Source: SAR202-VII-2 sp965263165
GTDB taxonomy: Bacteria; Chloroflexota; Dehalococcoidia; Lucifugimonadales; SAR202-VII-2
NCBI GenBank assembly: GCA_965263165.1
Contig: OZ253584.1
Span: 1,550,001 to 1,614,000, forward strand
Reading direction: 5' to 3'
Length of the DNA: 64,000 nucleotides
Of the stretch, positions 19,629-28,360 are shown piece by piece (position 1 is the stretch's first letter; the number at the start of each line of letters is the position of its first letter). The position numbers were made by a program, and so were the translations under genes. The notes below the pieces were generated by a model. The model worked only from the letters and a program-made list of their open reading frames with translations. It had not been told where the DNA came from and did not search any database.

Positions 19629-20817
19629 GAGACCTTTGAGCAACTCTGGGTGTAGCCTTCGATTGGTCCGCCAGCACGGAGAAGAAGTTCACGGAACCGC
19701 ATCCAGGGCGGTTCAGGCCACCCACTGCGCGTCCCGGTGTGGCGGCTCCCCCGGGACTGCTCCTACACAGTGGTTCAGGCAGCGCAATCAGCCAACTTGG
19801 TCATCCTCCGCAAGTTGTAGGCCATCAGCTTGAACCACATCTCCAAGGCGTTGCGTCCCAAACCCCGGTAGCGGACACGGCTATAGCCGTAGCTGCGCTT
19901 GAGGGTGCCGAAGACCTTCTCCACCAACGCCCGCCGCGGACGTATCAACGCGTTGCGTCGCTTCTGCCAATGCGGTAACTCCGGTTGATGCTTGTGGGAA
20001 CGGTGCATGATCCGATCGTTGATCCCATGAGACGTGAGCCACCGACGCCGCCTGTTGGACTCATAGGCGCGGTCACCGTACACCGCCACCTCGTCACCGC
20101 TCACCAGCGCATCGGCCACCTCGCTCTCATAGACCTTGGCCGGCGTCAGCATCCCCTTGCGCACCAGCCCCGTCCCTGCATCCACACCCAGATGCACCTT
20201 GTAGCCGAAGTGCGCCCGACTCCCACGGTGGCGCGTCCAGTCAGCATCGGGGTCGGTAGCACTCTTGGCGCCACGTCCCGCAGCGAGGGGTGGACGACGC
20301 ACTTGGGCCTCTACCAGCGTGGCGTCCATCAACGTCCCCTCCTTCAATACCAGTCCGCGCTTGTCCAGTTGGACTTCCAGCTCCTTGAAAAGCTCCTCAC
20401 TCAGCCCATGCTTGACCAGCTCGGTCCGAAAGCGGCTGATCGTCGAGTAGTCAGGGGTCTCGTCCTGAAGCCCAAGCCCCACAAAGCGACGGAACGATAT
20501 GCGGTCTCCGAGTGCCTCTTCCATCTGCGGGTCAGACAGGTTGTACCACTGCTCCAGCAGCAGTACCTTGACCATCATCAACGGAGGATAACTGGGTCTC
20601 CCTTCATCGGCCGAGTAGACTCCCCCCACCAGAAAGGCGAATCGTTCCCAGTCCACCTCCTCGCCGATTCGCTCCAGACGCTCGTTTCTTCCAAGCGACT
20701 GCGGCAACAGCGATTCTGCTAGTGACGTCTGACCCATCTGACGATGCATCTGTACTCTCCGGACTTCCTCGGATGGCTACATTCTCGCCCCACCTGCCTT
20801 AGTTACGCAAAGGTCTC
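19629..20817 (-). mobile_element. IS5-type insertion sequence, copy 1
   Basis: About 1189 bases with terminal inverted repeats GAGACCTTTG (19629-19638) and CAAAGGTCTC (20808-20817). The same tips bound the copy at 40111-41327, and the outer 16 bases of the two right ends differ at about one position. The single transposase gene is intact. No direct repeat flanks this copy, so either the site has decayed or the element moved with a deletion. Confidence 0.7.
19775..20749 (-). CDS. IS5-family transposase (copy 1)
   Basis: 324 residues, full length for the family. The N-terminal DUF772-type domain shows 'G-R-P-S-Y-P-P-L-M-M-V-K-V-L-L-L-E-Q-W-Y' and 'Y-S-T-I-S-R-F-R'. The DDE catalytic residues are visible in L-M-D-A-T-L-V-E, V-Y-G-D-R-A-Y and V-E-K-V-F-G-T-L-K-R. 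It is clearly related to, but not identical with, the transposase at 40182-41156 (many substitutions along the whole length), so the two copies are old relatives rather than recent duplicates. No frameshift, so it may be functional. Confidence 0.92.
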   Translation of the reverse strand: MHRQMGQTSLAESLLPQSLGRNERLERIGEEVDWERFAFLVGGVYSADEGRPSYPPLMMVKVLLLEQWYNLSDPQMEEALGDRISFRRFVGLGLQDETPDYSTISRFRTELVKHGLSEELFKELEVQLDKRGLVLKEGTLMDATLVEAQVRRPPLAAGRGAKSATDPDADWTRHRGSRAHFGYKVHLGVDAGTGLVRKGMLTPAKVYESEVADALVSGDEVAVYGDRAYESNRRRRWLTSHGINDRIMHRSHKHQPELPHWQKRRNALIRPRRALVEKVFGTLKRSYGYSRVRYRGLGRNALEMWFKLMAYNLRRMTKLADCAA

Positions 20818-20834
20818 CAAGAAGGGGGCGCCTC

Positions 20835-20872
20835 GGTACTCGGGGACGTTTCCCCACCTTCCCCCGAGTACC
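20835..20872. repeat. 11-bp perfect inverted repeat
   Basis: GGTACTCGGGG (20835-20845) and CCCCGAGTACC (20862-20872) with a 16-base loop, 17 bases outside the right end of IS5 copy 1. The tip GTACTCGGG also occurs at the insertion site of IS5 copy 2 (41328-41336). Confidence 0.5.
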
Positions 20873-21116
20873 AGGGGCCGGGACTGCGACGCCGGCGGGG
20901 CCGGTTATCCGTGACGCCGCTGTGGAGGTCCCGTTTGTGCGTAAAGGCGTGACTGCCAGTGAAGGAGCGGCGCCAGCGGCGTGGCTAATCCGGCACACCC
21001 GGGCGTCACAGTTGCCACGCCTCTGGCACAGTTCGCGACGCCTTTGTCCACTTTCCAGCCGGCCCCCGAAGCGAGGCGTCCCGTAGCTGTCGCGTAGCCG
21101 GGACCTTGCGTCATAC

Positions 21117-21246
21117 AAGGAGTGGGCCGCCAGGCCACTGCTTGACCATCTGCTCTCCCGCCTTCCATATACCCTATACCCTGCAACTCGCGGCCCCCCT
21201 GCTCAACGAAGGTGTGGGTCGCCGGCCCACTGGTTGACGATACTCT
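21117..21246. repeat. Imperfect direct repeat with internal dyads
   Basis: Two units of about 33 bases (21122-21155 and 21214-21246), both preceded by AAGG, share the frame GTGGGyCGCCrGsCCACTGsTTGACsAT and are 92 bases apart. Each unit begins with a dyad (GTGGG...CCCAC type). This could be an operator pair or a small interspersed repeat; nothing decides. Confidence 0.4.
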
Positions 21247-21374
21247 AGAACAAATGTCCTTATTCTGCAAGAGGGCGGCGGCATATGGTGGCGGACGCCG
21301 TTGTCCCACCTAGCCCACCCTCCAATGACCTCGTCCAACCTCCAGCGGCCCGCGGAGGCTTGTTCAGAGCATCC

Positions 21375-21803
21375 CTAGTTCACCGTGATCGTCCCGACCA
21401 TGCCGAGCGTCTCGTGAGTGGGGATAGTGCAAAGGACCCGGAAGAGTCCTGGCTGGTCGAACGTGACCCGGTGGGTTGGAGTCTCTCCGCCGGGCACAAC
21501 CCAGTTGATGCCGAGGTCTGCTACTGTGAAGGTGTGCACGTCGTCGCTGGAGAACAGGACAAAGTCGACCGTGTCGCCGGCGTTGAACCGGAACTCCCGG
21601 GGAAGGAAGGCGTAGTTGCGGAGGTCTACCTCAAGCCGTATGACTCCGTCGGTGGTGGTGTTCGGAGGGGTGGGGGAAGGGCTCCCGCCCCCGTCACAGG
21701 ACGCCAGGAGGAGAGCCGCCGATAGAGCGAGAACAAGGATTCCCCAGCGGGTTCTGCGATTGGATTGTTTCCCAAGACGGCGAAGAAGGCGAAGAATCTG
21801 CAT
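21375..21803 (-). CDS. Cupredoxin-domain lipoprotein
   Basis: 142 residues. A basic N-terminus, a hydrophobic segment and the lipobox L-A-S-C (Cys35) indicate a lipid-anchored protein outside the membrane, followed by a Gly/Ser/Pro/Thr linker. The mature domain has the type-1 copper ligand pattern: His in D-D-V-H-T-F, then Cys...His...Met in V-L-C-T-I-P-T-H-E-T-L-G-M. The spacing C-x4-H-x4-M is that of plastocyanin-like or CuA-like domains, so it is likely a small electron carrier or copper handler. Redox partners are not encoded nearby. Divergent from the helicase gene. Confidence 0.85.
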   Translation of the reverse strand: MQILRLLRRLGKQSNRRTRWGILVLALSAALLLASCDGGGSPSPTPPNTTTDGVIRLEVDLRNYAFLPREFRFNAGDTVDFVLFSSDDVHTFTVADLGINWVVPGGETPTHRVTFDQPGLFRVLCTIPTHETLGMVGTITVN

Positions 21804-21937
21804 ATTTGCCTAGTGGAGATGGAGCCTCAGATTGGTGAGTTCAAGGCTACAAGAGAACGCCAGCGGTGACAAGCGAGGCTGCCGGGCTGGTCTTCCGGCG
21901 CCGGGAGGCTGGGTCCGCATTCCGGGCCGGAGATGTG

Positions 21938-23929
21938 ATGTCCAAGCCTAAGACCGCGTTCTCCAGGAGAGGGTCCCTCCGCCATGGCGAACGAGAAGAC
22001 CTCTTGGCCAAGTTCGCCGAGGGGATCGGCGAACCCGAAGAGGCGGCGTTCCACCCGTCGCCCTTTCAGGAAGAGGCGGTCGAGGCCATCCTGGACGGCG
22101 ACGTGATTGTTGTGGCCCCCACGGGAAGCGGCAAGACCTGGATAGCGGAGCAGGTCATCCGCCACTACCTTGCATCGGGGCTCTCCTCCTGGTACACCAC
22201 GCCCCTGAAGGCCCTCTCCAACCAGAAGTTTGAGCAGTTCAAGAAGCTGTACGGCGCCGAACGGGTCGGGCTGCTCACCGGGGAGCGCCGCGAAAACGGC
22301 GCCGCGCCCTTGGTCGTGGCAACGACTGAAGTCCTGCGCAACGCTCTCTACGAAGGCCCCAGGGCGCCTGCCCTAGCCGTCCTGGACGAGGCCCACTACC
22401 TGGGCGACAAGGACAGGGGCACCACATGGGAGGAGATCATCATCCTCGCCTCGGTGGAAACTCATCTACTTCTCCTGTCCGCCACGGTGTCCAACGCTGG
22501 GGAGTTGGCGGAATGGATGAGCGGCCTGCGCGGGCAGCGGCCGCGCATCGTTGCCGCAGACGGAAGGCCCGTCCCCCTCCGCTACGGGTTCCTGGACCGC
22601 CGGACAAACCTGTGGCCGCTCCAGCCTAGGGTGGCTGCGGCAATGCGGCCACGCGACCTGAAGGTTGAATTCAACCCCGTTAGGGCGGTCAAGACCCTGG
22701 GGGAGCACGACCTGCTGCCCGCCATTGTCTTCCTGCCCCGCCGCCGCGACTGCGATATGGCGGCCTCGATGTTCGGTGGCGACAGGCTGGGGGGCAAGGA
22801 AGCCAGGGTGCGTCTCTTTAGGGAGCTGGCCGGGGATATGCCGCATCTGTGGGGGCACCCTCTCGTCAATTCGCTGCTGGAATCCGGCGTTGCCTCCCAT
22901 CACGCCGGCCACCTCACCGGGTGGAAGATCGTCGTCGAGCACATGCTTGCGGAGGGACTGGTCCGCGCGGTCTTTGCCACCACCACCCTAGCCGCCGGTC
23001 TCGACGTCCCGGCCCGCACGGTCCTCTTGCCCACGCTCAATGTCCGAGACGACAAAGGCATTAGGCCCCTGTCAGCCTTGGAGTTCCACCAGATGACGGG
23101 CAGGGCGGGGCGGCGGGGAAAGGACAAGGTGGGCTTTGTCATCGTTGCTCCGGAGCACCACAAGGACTTGAGTTTGGTCCAGACTCTTGCCGGCGCCGAG
23201 CCCGAGGCCCTCCGGTCTGCATTTGGCCTGAGTTACTATCAGGTGTTGAACCTGCTGCACCGGTTTGGCCCGGACGGCGCGCTGGACTTCTTGGACTCCA
23301 GCTTCTACCTCTTCCAACGCGGCGGCAAACGAGCCCGGCGCAGCCTCCGGACGGGCTTTGGGATACGCCTCTCGCTGCTCCATGCGCGGGGCTACGTCAA
23401 GAGGGACCAGACCCTTTCCGAGGCCGGGCGTTGGGGCTTATTGCTTCGCCATGAGCGGTCGTTGGTCGTAATGGAGATGGTCAGGCGCGATCTATGGCAG
23501 GGATTGACCCCGCCCGAGCTAGCCGGCTGGATTGGCGCTATCATAGGGAGCCGGGCTCCCTGGAAGCTTGCGGCGCCCATCGCTTTGTCTTCCCTCGAGG
23601 CCCTCGTGGACGAAGTGGAGAAACTGGAGGACCGCATGGGGATCGAGCCCCTTGGCCTGGGCGACGAGTTCCGGCCCGATCATCCCGGCGCATTCAAGCG
23701 CGGACGGCCCGGAGAAGCTTGGCGCAGAGCCTCGGCGGTGGCCCTGTGGGCCTCGGGCCAATCATGGGAATCAATCGTCGAGCGCGCCGACACCGAGGAA
23801 GGCGACCTTCAGCGGCTCGTCCTCCAGAGCGCCGAGGCGCTGCGCGAAATGGAAGAGTTGCCCATACCCCAACTGGCGTCCGCAGCCCATGAAGCGAGGC
23901 TGGCGATGCTTCGAGACCCCGTGATGTAG
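21938..23929 (+). CDS. Ski2-like DEAD/DEAH-box helicase
   Basis: 663 residues. Motifs: I A-P-T-G-S-G-K-T (60-67), Ia 'T-P-L-K-A-L-S-N-Q-K', II D-E-A-H (150-153), III S-A-T (181-183), 'T-T-T-L-A-A-G-L-D-V-P-A' and VI Q-M-T-G-R-A-G-R-R-G (about 385-394). This set is typical of Ski2-like superfamily 2 helicases, which act on RNA or DNA with 3'-5' polarity (Hel308, Mtr4/Ski2, HelY). The C-terminal 270 residues are helical but lack a clear Hel308 ratchet signature. The ATG at 21938 is preferred over the GTG at 21866 because of a GGAG site at good spacing. The P1 peptidase gene starts 4 bases after the stop. Confidence 0.85.
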   Translation: MSKPKTAFSRRGSLRHGEREDLLAKFAEGIGEPEEAAFHPSPFQEEAVEAILDGDVIVVAPTGSGKTWIAEQVIRHYLASGLSSWYTTPLKALSNQKFEQFKKLYGAERVGLLTGERRENGAAPLVVATTEVLRNALYEGPRAPALAVLDEAHYLGDKDRGTTWEEIIILASVETHLLLLSATVSNAGELAEWMSGLRGQRPRIVAADGRPVPLRYGFLDRRTNLWPLQPRVAAAMRPRDLKVEFNPVRAVKTLGEHDLLPAIVFLPRRRDCDMAASMFGGDRLGGKEARVRLFRELAGDMPHLWGHPLVNSLLESGVASHHAGHLTGWKIVVEHMLAEGLVRAVFATTTLAAGLDVPARTVLLPTLNVRDDKGIRPLSALEFHQMTGRAGRRGKDKVGFVIVAPEHHKDLSLVQTLAGAEPEALRSAFGLSYYQVLNLLHRFGPDGALDFLDSSFYLFQRGGKRARRSLRTGFGIRLSLLHARGYVKRDQTLSEAGRWGLLLRHERSLVVMEMVRRDLWQGLTPPELAGWIGAIIGSRAPWKLAAPIALSSLEALVDEVEKLEDRMGIEPLGLGDEFRPDHPGAFKRGRPGEAWRRASAVALWASGQSWESIVERADTEEGDLQRLVLQSAEALREMEELPIPQLASAAHEARLAMLRDPVM

Positions 23930-23933
23930 GCCC

Positions 23934-24905
23934 ATGCTCACCGACGTGAAGGGCATCAAAGTTGGCCACTGGACCGACCGGGAAAACGCCACCGGCTGCA
24001 CCGTCGTGCTATGTGAAGACGGCGCCGTGGCCGGGGTGGACGTGCGGGGCGGCGCCCCGGGCACCAGAGAGGCCGGCCTTCTGGCCCCGGGCAAGATGAC
24101 GCCGGACATCCACGGTCTGCTGCTCAGCGGGGGAAGCGCCTTTGGCCTGGACGCCGCCGCGGGCGTCATGCGCTATCTGGAAGAACGGGGCGTCGGCTTC
24201 AAGCTGCGAGATGTTGTTGTGCCCATCGTTCCGGCGGCCATCATCTTCGACCTCGGCGTGGGCTCCGGCAAGGTGCGGCCTGGCCCAGACGACGCCTACC
24301 AGGCATGCCTGGTAGCCTCCGGCAACCCGTTCGAGCGGGGCAGCGTCGGGGCGGGCTGCGGCGCCACCGTGGGAAAGGTCCTGGGCATGGACTGCGCCAC
24401 CAAGGGAGGCGTGGGCACGGCAAGCGGGCCCGCGGCCGGCAGGTGGACCGTGGCCGCCCTAGCGGTCGTCAACGCCTATGGGGATGTCCTCGACCCGCAT
24501 ACAGGCCGGGTGATGGCAGGACCCCGGCGCAAGGACGGCCCTGGCTTTCTCAGCTCGGTGGAGCTGCTGTCGGCCCAGGAGTCTCAGAACCTCGACCTGG
24601 CGGGCGAGCCAAGCACGACCCTGGTCGTCGTGGCTACTGACGCTCCCCTCAATCGAGAGCAGACCGGGGTGCTGGCCCGCGTGGCCCACAACGGCCTTGC
24701 CAGGGCCGTGCAGCCCTGCCACCTCATGCGCGATGGCGATGTGGCCTTTGCCCTGGCAACCGGCAAGACCGGCGAGGTGAGAGACATCGACCCGCTATTG
24801 GCGGCGACTCCCGGGATAGTGGCCGCCGCCATCCTCGACGCCGTGCGCCAAGCCGCGTCCCTCGCAGGCGTGCCGGCCATCGTTGACTTGCCAACCGACG
24901 AGTGA
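23934..24905 (+). CDS. P1 family peptidase (DmpA/NylC-type N-terminal nucleophile hydrolase)
   Basis: 323 residues. 'T-D-V-x-G-I-K-V-G-H-W-T-D', 'V-R-G-G-A-P-G-T-R-E', 'G-L-L-L-S-G-G-S-A-F-G-L' and 'V-G-A-G-C-G-A-T-V-G-K' are strong P1 marks. The family is autoproteolytically split into two chains, and the new N-terminal Thr or Ser is the nucleophile in D-aminopeptidase, beta-aminopeptidase and 6-aminohexanoate-oligomer hydrolase activities. The usual cleavage segment N-T-T reads Ser227-Thr228-Thr229 here, so the residue before the nucleophile is changed. The gene lies between a helicase gene (4-base gap) and a DUF2520 gene (4-base overlap). Substrate unknown. Confidence 0.88.
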   Translation: MLTDVKGIKVGHWTDRENATGCTVVLCEDGAVAGVDVRGGAPGTREAGLLAPGKMTPDIHGLLLSGGSAFGLDAAAGVMRYLEERGVGFKLRDVVVPIVPAAIIFDLGVGSGKVRPGPDDAYQACLVASGNPFERGSVGAGCGATVGKVLGMDCATKGGVGTASGPAAGRWTVAALAVVNAYGDVLDPHTGRVMAGPRRKDGPGFLSSVELLSAQESQNLDLAGEPSTTLVVVATDAPLNREQTGVLARVAHNGLARAVQPCHLMRDGDVAFALATGKTGEVRDIDPLLAATPGIVAAAILDAVRQAASLAGVPAIVDLPTDE

Positions 24906-25816
24906 ATTCCATGAACGCAAGCTCAGAACGGCTGTCGGTCGGCTTCATAGGCGCGGGCGTCGTCGGCGCCACCCTGGCGATTGCCCTTCGAGGCATCGGG
25001 TATCCAGTGATCGCCGCCGCCAGCCGGACGCGAGCCTCTGCCGAGGCCCTGGCCGCCAGAGTCGAGGGCTGCGCGGTCGTGGACGGGCCTCAGAAAGTGG
25101 CGGACCGGGCGTCCCTTGTCTTTATCACCACCCCAGACGACGCCATCGAAGATGTCGCTACATCCGTTCGCTGGAGGGAAGGACAGTGGGCGGCGCACTG
25201 TTCCGGTGTCAAGCCGGCAGCCGCCCTGTACGCCGCGCGGGCGCAGGGCGGTGTGATCGGCGCCTTCCACCCCTTCCAGACCTTCGTCTCGGTGGACAGG
25301 GCGCTCGATGACCTTGCCGGCATTGTTTTCGGTATCGAGGCGGAGGGTAGTCTTCTGCCAATGCTGGAAACGCTGGCCACAGAACTGGGAGGTATCCCGG
25401 TCCAAGTCCCGCCGGACGCCAGGGCAGCCTACCACGCCTCCGCCATCGTCTCCTGCGGCTACATGGTGGCGCTTGCTGAAGCTGGCGCCGGCTTGTGGGA
25501 GGCCGCTGGCCTGTCCAGGCGTGACGGGCTGCGCGCCCTCGCGCCGCTCATGCGGGCCACGGTCAATAACATTGGGGCCAGCGGCACGACCCAGGCGTTC
25601 ACCGGCCCCCTTGTCCGCGGCGACGTTGGAACCGTCCGTCTCCACCTGGAGACGCTGGAGCGTCTCGTGCCGCGCTTGGTCCCGCTGTACTGCCGCCTCG
25701 GGTTGGAGGCGCTACCCCTGGCCGCCAAGAAGGGACGGTTATCGGAGAAGGCCCAGGAGGAGCTTGGGAGACTGTTGCATGGCTGGCTGGCTGGCAGCGA
25801 TGCGGCCACTGGATAG
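24902..25816 (+). CDS. Rossmann-like DUF2520 domain oxidoreductase
   Basis: 304 residues. The N-terminal NAD(P)-binding fold starts with V-G-F-I-G-A-G-V-V-G (Gly-rich loop, about 12-21), followed by a DUF2520 C-terminal helical domain with 'H-P-F-Q-T-F' and 'Y-H-A-S-A-I-V-S-C-G-Y'. The layout resembles ketopantoate reductase and pyrroline-5-carboxylate reductase relatives. panB and panC lie 2.5 kb downstream with no panE nearby, so a ketopantoate-reductase-like role is conceivable but unproven. A GTG at 24902 overlaps the previous stop; an ATG at 24911 is an alternative start. Confidence 0.75.
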   Translation: MNSMNASSERLSVGFIGAGVVGATLAIALRGIGYPVIAAASRTRASAEALAARVEGCAVVDGPQKVADRASLVFITTPDDAIEDVATSVRWREGQWAAHCSGVKPAAALYAARAQGGVIGAFHPFQTFVSVDRALDDLAGIVFGIEAEGSLLPMLETLATELGGIPVQVPPDARAAYHASAIVSCGYMVALAEAGAGLWEAAGLSRRDGLRALAPLMRATVNNIGASGTTQAFTGPLVRGDVGTVRLHLETLERLVPRLVPLYCRLGLEALPLAAKKGRLSEKAQEELGRLLHGWLAGSDAATG

Positions 25817-25937
25817 GGCTTGAAATGTGAGGATTGGCATCCGGTCGGGGCGGTTTCGCAGACTCGCCCGCGGCGTCCGCGCCCTCAGGCGCCACTGTGG
25901 GCAACAGGAGCGAGCGGCCCAGGGACCCTCGTAGGCT

Positions 25938-26393
25938 CTACCCCTCAGGCTCCACCACCACCTCCATACGCTGATGGTATCCCACCACGTCCTGCACCTC
26001 CACGGTGTGCGTTCCCGGATCAACCCCGCGCCAGACAAAGGCCACCCGCGACGACTCCTTGTACACCTCCCTCGTGCGTTCGCCATCGAGAGTTGCCCAC
26101 ACGTCGATGCCCGCATACACTCGCAGCAGCACCGCTACGATGTCGCCCTCAACGGTCGCCTGCTCCACGTCCCATTCCCGAATCGGCAAGGGCGTTGGCG
26201 TAGGTGTCGCTGTGGGCATTGGCGTGGCGGTTGGAGTTGGCGTAGGCGTCGGAGGCGGAGTAGGCGTGGCGGTGGGGGTTGGAGTTGGCGCGGGGGTCTC
26301 GGTGGGCAGGGGAGTCGGGGTGGCCTCGCTGCAGCCTATCACGACCGCAGAAAGGGCCAGAGCCACCAGGACTGCAAGCCAGCGCAAGTGCAT
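25938..26393 (-). CDS. Lipoprotein with Pro-Thr repeat linker
   Basis: 151 residues. Signal sequence with lipobox V-I-G-C (Cys21), then about 45 residues of Pro-Thr-rich repeats (T-P-T-P type, mostly residues 25-70), then a compact beta-rich domain of about 80 residues ending 'T-V-E-V-Q-D-V-V-G-Y-H-Q-R-M-E-V-V-V'. The P-T stretch looks like a cell-wall-spanning or glycosylated linker, common in Chloroflexota lipoproteins. The C-terminal domain resembles PEGA/Ig-like beta sandwiches, but the match is weak. The 130-base DNA repeat in the linker could vary in length by slippage. It is transcribed opposite to both neighbours. Confidence 0.7.
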   Translation of the reverse strand: MHLRWLAVLVALALSAVVIGCSEATPTPLPTETPAPTPTPTATPTPPPTPTPTPTATPMPTATPTPTPLPIREWDVEQATVEGDIVAVLLRVYAGIDVWATLDGERTREVYKESSRVAFVWRGVDPGTHTVEVQDVVGYHQRMEVVVEPEG

Positions 26394-26537
26394 CGCGTTC
26401 GCTCCTTCGGTTGTCCAACTGAATGCCAGCTATACAGTCTGCCGGCAAGATGGGCTCGAAGGGCAAACGTTCTTCGCGTCTGCCGCGAGGCGCCCGCCTG
26501 TGGACGTGGCTGGCAAAGACGACGTTGAGGATAGCCA

Positions 26538-28289
26538 GTGACATCTGACTTCAAGCAATACTGGGACCGCTACTTCAAACCCCGCGAGCATGAGGGCCCG
26601 GACAAGCGCATGCCCCTCGCCGAGGCGGTGCGTCAGTTTGTGAAGCCGGGCGCGGTCCTTCACATGTCCCGCCACGCCCAGGCCGCCATGAACGAGGTCG
26701 TCCGGCGGTTCCACGGCGCCCGCCCGGACTTCACCTTCGTTCTTGGGACCGCCGAGCAGAACGTTTTCCACCTAGTCGGCGCAGGTCTCGTCAAACGGGT
26801 CGTCACCAGCAACCTATCCAACATCAACCCCTCGCCGTCGCCAAGCCGCCTGTTGGGCCGCCTCACCCGCGAGGGCAAGATCGAGATGGAGAACTGGAGC
26901 CTCTACACGCTCATGCAGCGCCTCATGGCCGGCGCGCTGGGCTTGGAGTTCATGCCAACCCGGTCGCTGGCGGGGAGCACGATAGCAGAGGAGTTGCCCG
27001 GCCGCTACGCCACGGTCAGCAGTCCCTTCAGCAACGAGCAGTGGGGTCTGGTGAAGGCCCTGCGCCCCGACATTTCCGTTCTGCATGCCGTCGTGGCCGA
27101 CAGGGCCGGGAACGCCATCCCAACGTTCGGCGACGGCGAAGCCGTGTGGGCGGCGCGCGCCAGCAAGGGCGGGGTCATCGTGACTGCGGAGCACCTGGTT
27201 CCCACAAGCATCATCAACGAATACGCCGGCCTGGTGAGGATACCCGCGCACATGGTCCGCGCCGTCTGCCATGTCCCGCACGGCGCCCACCCTCAGAGTC
27301 TGTTTAGTCCGCTGGAAGTGGTCTCCTCCTACGCCGAGGATGTCGAGTTCGCTCTGGCTCAACGGCGGGCCACCGACGACCCCGACGCCATCCAATCTTG
27401 GCTCAACGAGTGGGTCCTGGACTGCGCCGGCCACGACGCTTATCTAGACAAGCTCGGTCGGCCCCGGCTCACCCGCCTGCTGCGCGCCGCCTCCGCCGAA
27501 GCATGGCGCGAGGAGGTGGAGGAGGCCTTTCAGGATGGCAGGATGGGCGATCCCGTACGGAGATCCACCGAGGCAATGGTGGTGGCCGCAGCGCGCCGTA
27601 TTGAAGCCGCCGCCTTGGCGAGTGGCTATCGCGTCCTGTTGGCCGGCGTCGGCGCTGGCGGGCTGGCCACCTACCTGGCCTACTATCGCCTGCGGGACCA
27701 GGGCCATGAGGTGGAGGTCGCCATCGGCTCAGGACCCTTCGGACATCTGCCGCGGCTGGCCGTCATCGACGCCTGGTCCCATTGGCCCCACGCCAAGCTC
27801 GCCGCCGACGCCCTGGACAACTACGGCTCGTTCCTGAGGGGCGCCGACGGCCAGGCGATGGGCGTCCTTGGCGCCGCAATGATCGACAGTCGTGGGAACA
27901 TCAACTCCACCCGCCTTCCCAACGGAGCGTTTCTCATCGGCTCGGGCGGCGCCAACGACCTCGCCGCCGGCGTCCGCCAGGCGCTGGTCGTCGCCAACCA
28001 CTCGCAGCAGCGTCTGGTGGAGTCGGTGGGCTACGTGACCGTCCCAGGAGACCGAGTGCAGACGCTCGTGACTGATAGAGGTATTATGGAGAAGGACGAC
28101 ACTGGCCAATTTGTGCTAATGTCTGTCCTCTCTGGCGACGGCTCGCTCGAAGAAAGGGTTGAGGCGGCCAAGGCGCAGTGCGGGTGGGACCTGCGGGTGG
28201 CCTCCAGCGTTGCCGAGGAACCGCCCCCCACCCAGGAGGAGCTAACGCTGGTGCGAGTGTTGGACGTTCGCGGACAGTTCCTCCCGTAA
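26538..28289 (+). CDS. Fused alpha-beta CoA-transferase (glutaconate CoA-transferase-like)
   Basis: 583 residues. The first ~300 residues resemble the alpha subunit of class I CoA-transferases (GctA-like; 'V-K-P-G-A-V-L-H-M', 'S-N-L-S-N-I-N-P', and a later V-T-A-E). The rest ('L-L-A-G-V-G-A-G-G-L-A-T-Y-L-A-Y' and 'I-G-S-G-G-A-N-D-L-A') resembles the beta subunit, so the two usually separate genes are joined. Class I enzymes use a Glu in the beta part (E-x-G or equivalent); I cannot place it with certainty. Substrate unknown. A GTG start has GAGG about 10 bases upstream. panB starts 72 bases after its stop and may be co-transcribed. Confidence 0.75.
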   Translation: MTSDFKQYWDRYFKPREHEGPDKRMPLAEAVRQFVKPGAVLHMSRHAQAAMNEVVRRFHGARPDFTFVLGTAEQNVFHLVGAGLVKRVVTSNLSNINPSPSPSRLLGRLTREGKIEMENWSLYTLMQRLMAGALGLEFMPTRSLAGSTIAEELPGRYATVSSPFSNEQWGLVKALRPDISVLHAVVADRAGNAIPTFGDGEAVWAARASKGGVIVTAEHLVPTSIINEYAGLVRIPAHMVRAVCHVPHGAHPQSLFSPLEVVSSYAEDVEFALAQRRATDDPDAIQSWLNEWVLDCAGHDAYLDKLGRPRLTRLLRAASAEAWREEVEEAFQDGRMGDPVRRSTEAMVVAAARRIEAAALASGYRVLLAGVGAGGLATYLAYYRLRDQGHEVEVAIGSGPFGHLPRLAVIDAWSHWPHAKLAADALDNYGSFLRGADGQAMGVLGAAMIDSRGNINSTRLPNGAFLIGSGGANDLAAGVRQALVVANHSQQRLVESVGYVTVPGDRVQTLVTDRGIMEKDDTGQFVLMSVLSGDGSLEERVEAAKAQCGWDLRVASSVAEEPPPTQEELTLVRVLDVRGQFLP

Positions 28290-28360
28290 CCGGGAGAGTG
28301 ATTGGCTCGCAGACCCAGGAGGCCCAGGCGTCAGGCCCGGCCATCCAAGAGGGGGACGCT

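Larger units (their letters stand above)
20819..21374. other. 556-base region without a supported gene
   Basis: Between IS5 copy 1 and the cupredoxin gene. It holds a hairpin (20835-20872) and an imperfect 92-base-spaced direct repeat (21117-21246), both listed separately. The open frames here lack ribosome sites and family motifs. Confidence 0.5.

Noticed and set aside
17034..20817. A single composite transposon formed by the IS481-like and IS5-type elements
   Set aside because: The elements belong to different families with different tips, so they cannot mobilise the segment between them together.
26195..26325. Short tandem repeats resembling a CRISPR or VNTR
   Set aside because: Irregular 6-12-base units that encode the Pro-Thr linker of the lipoprotein; no spacers. 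No CRISPR array was seen anywhere in the window.
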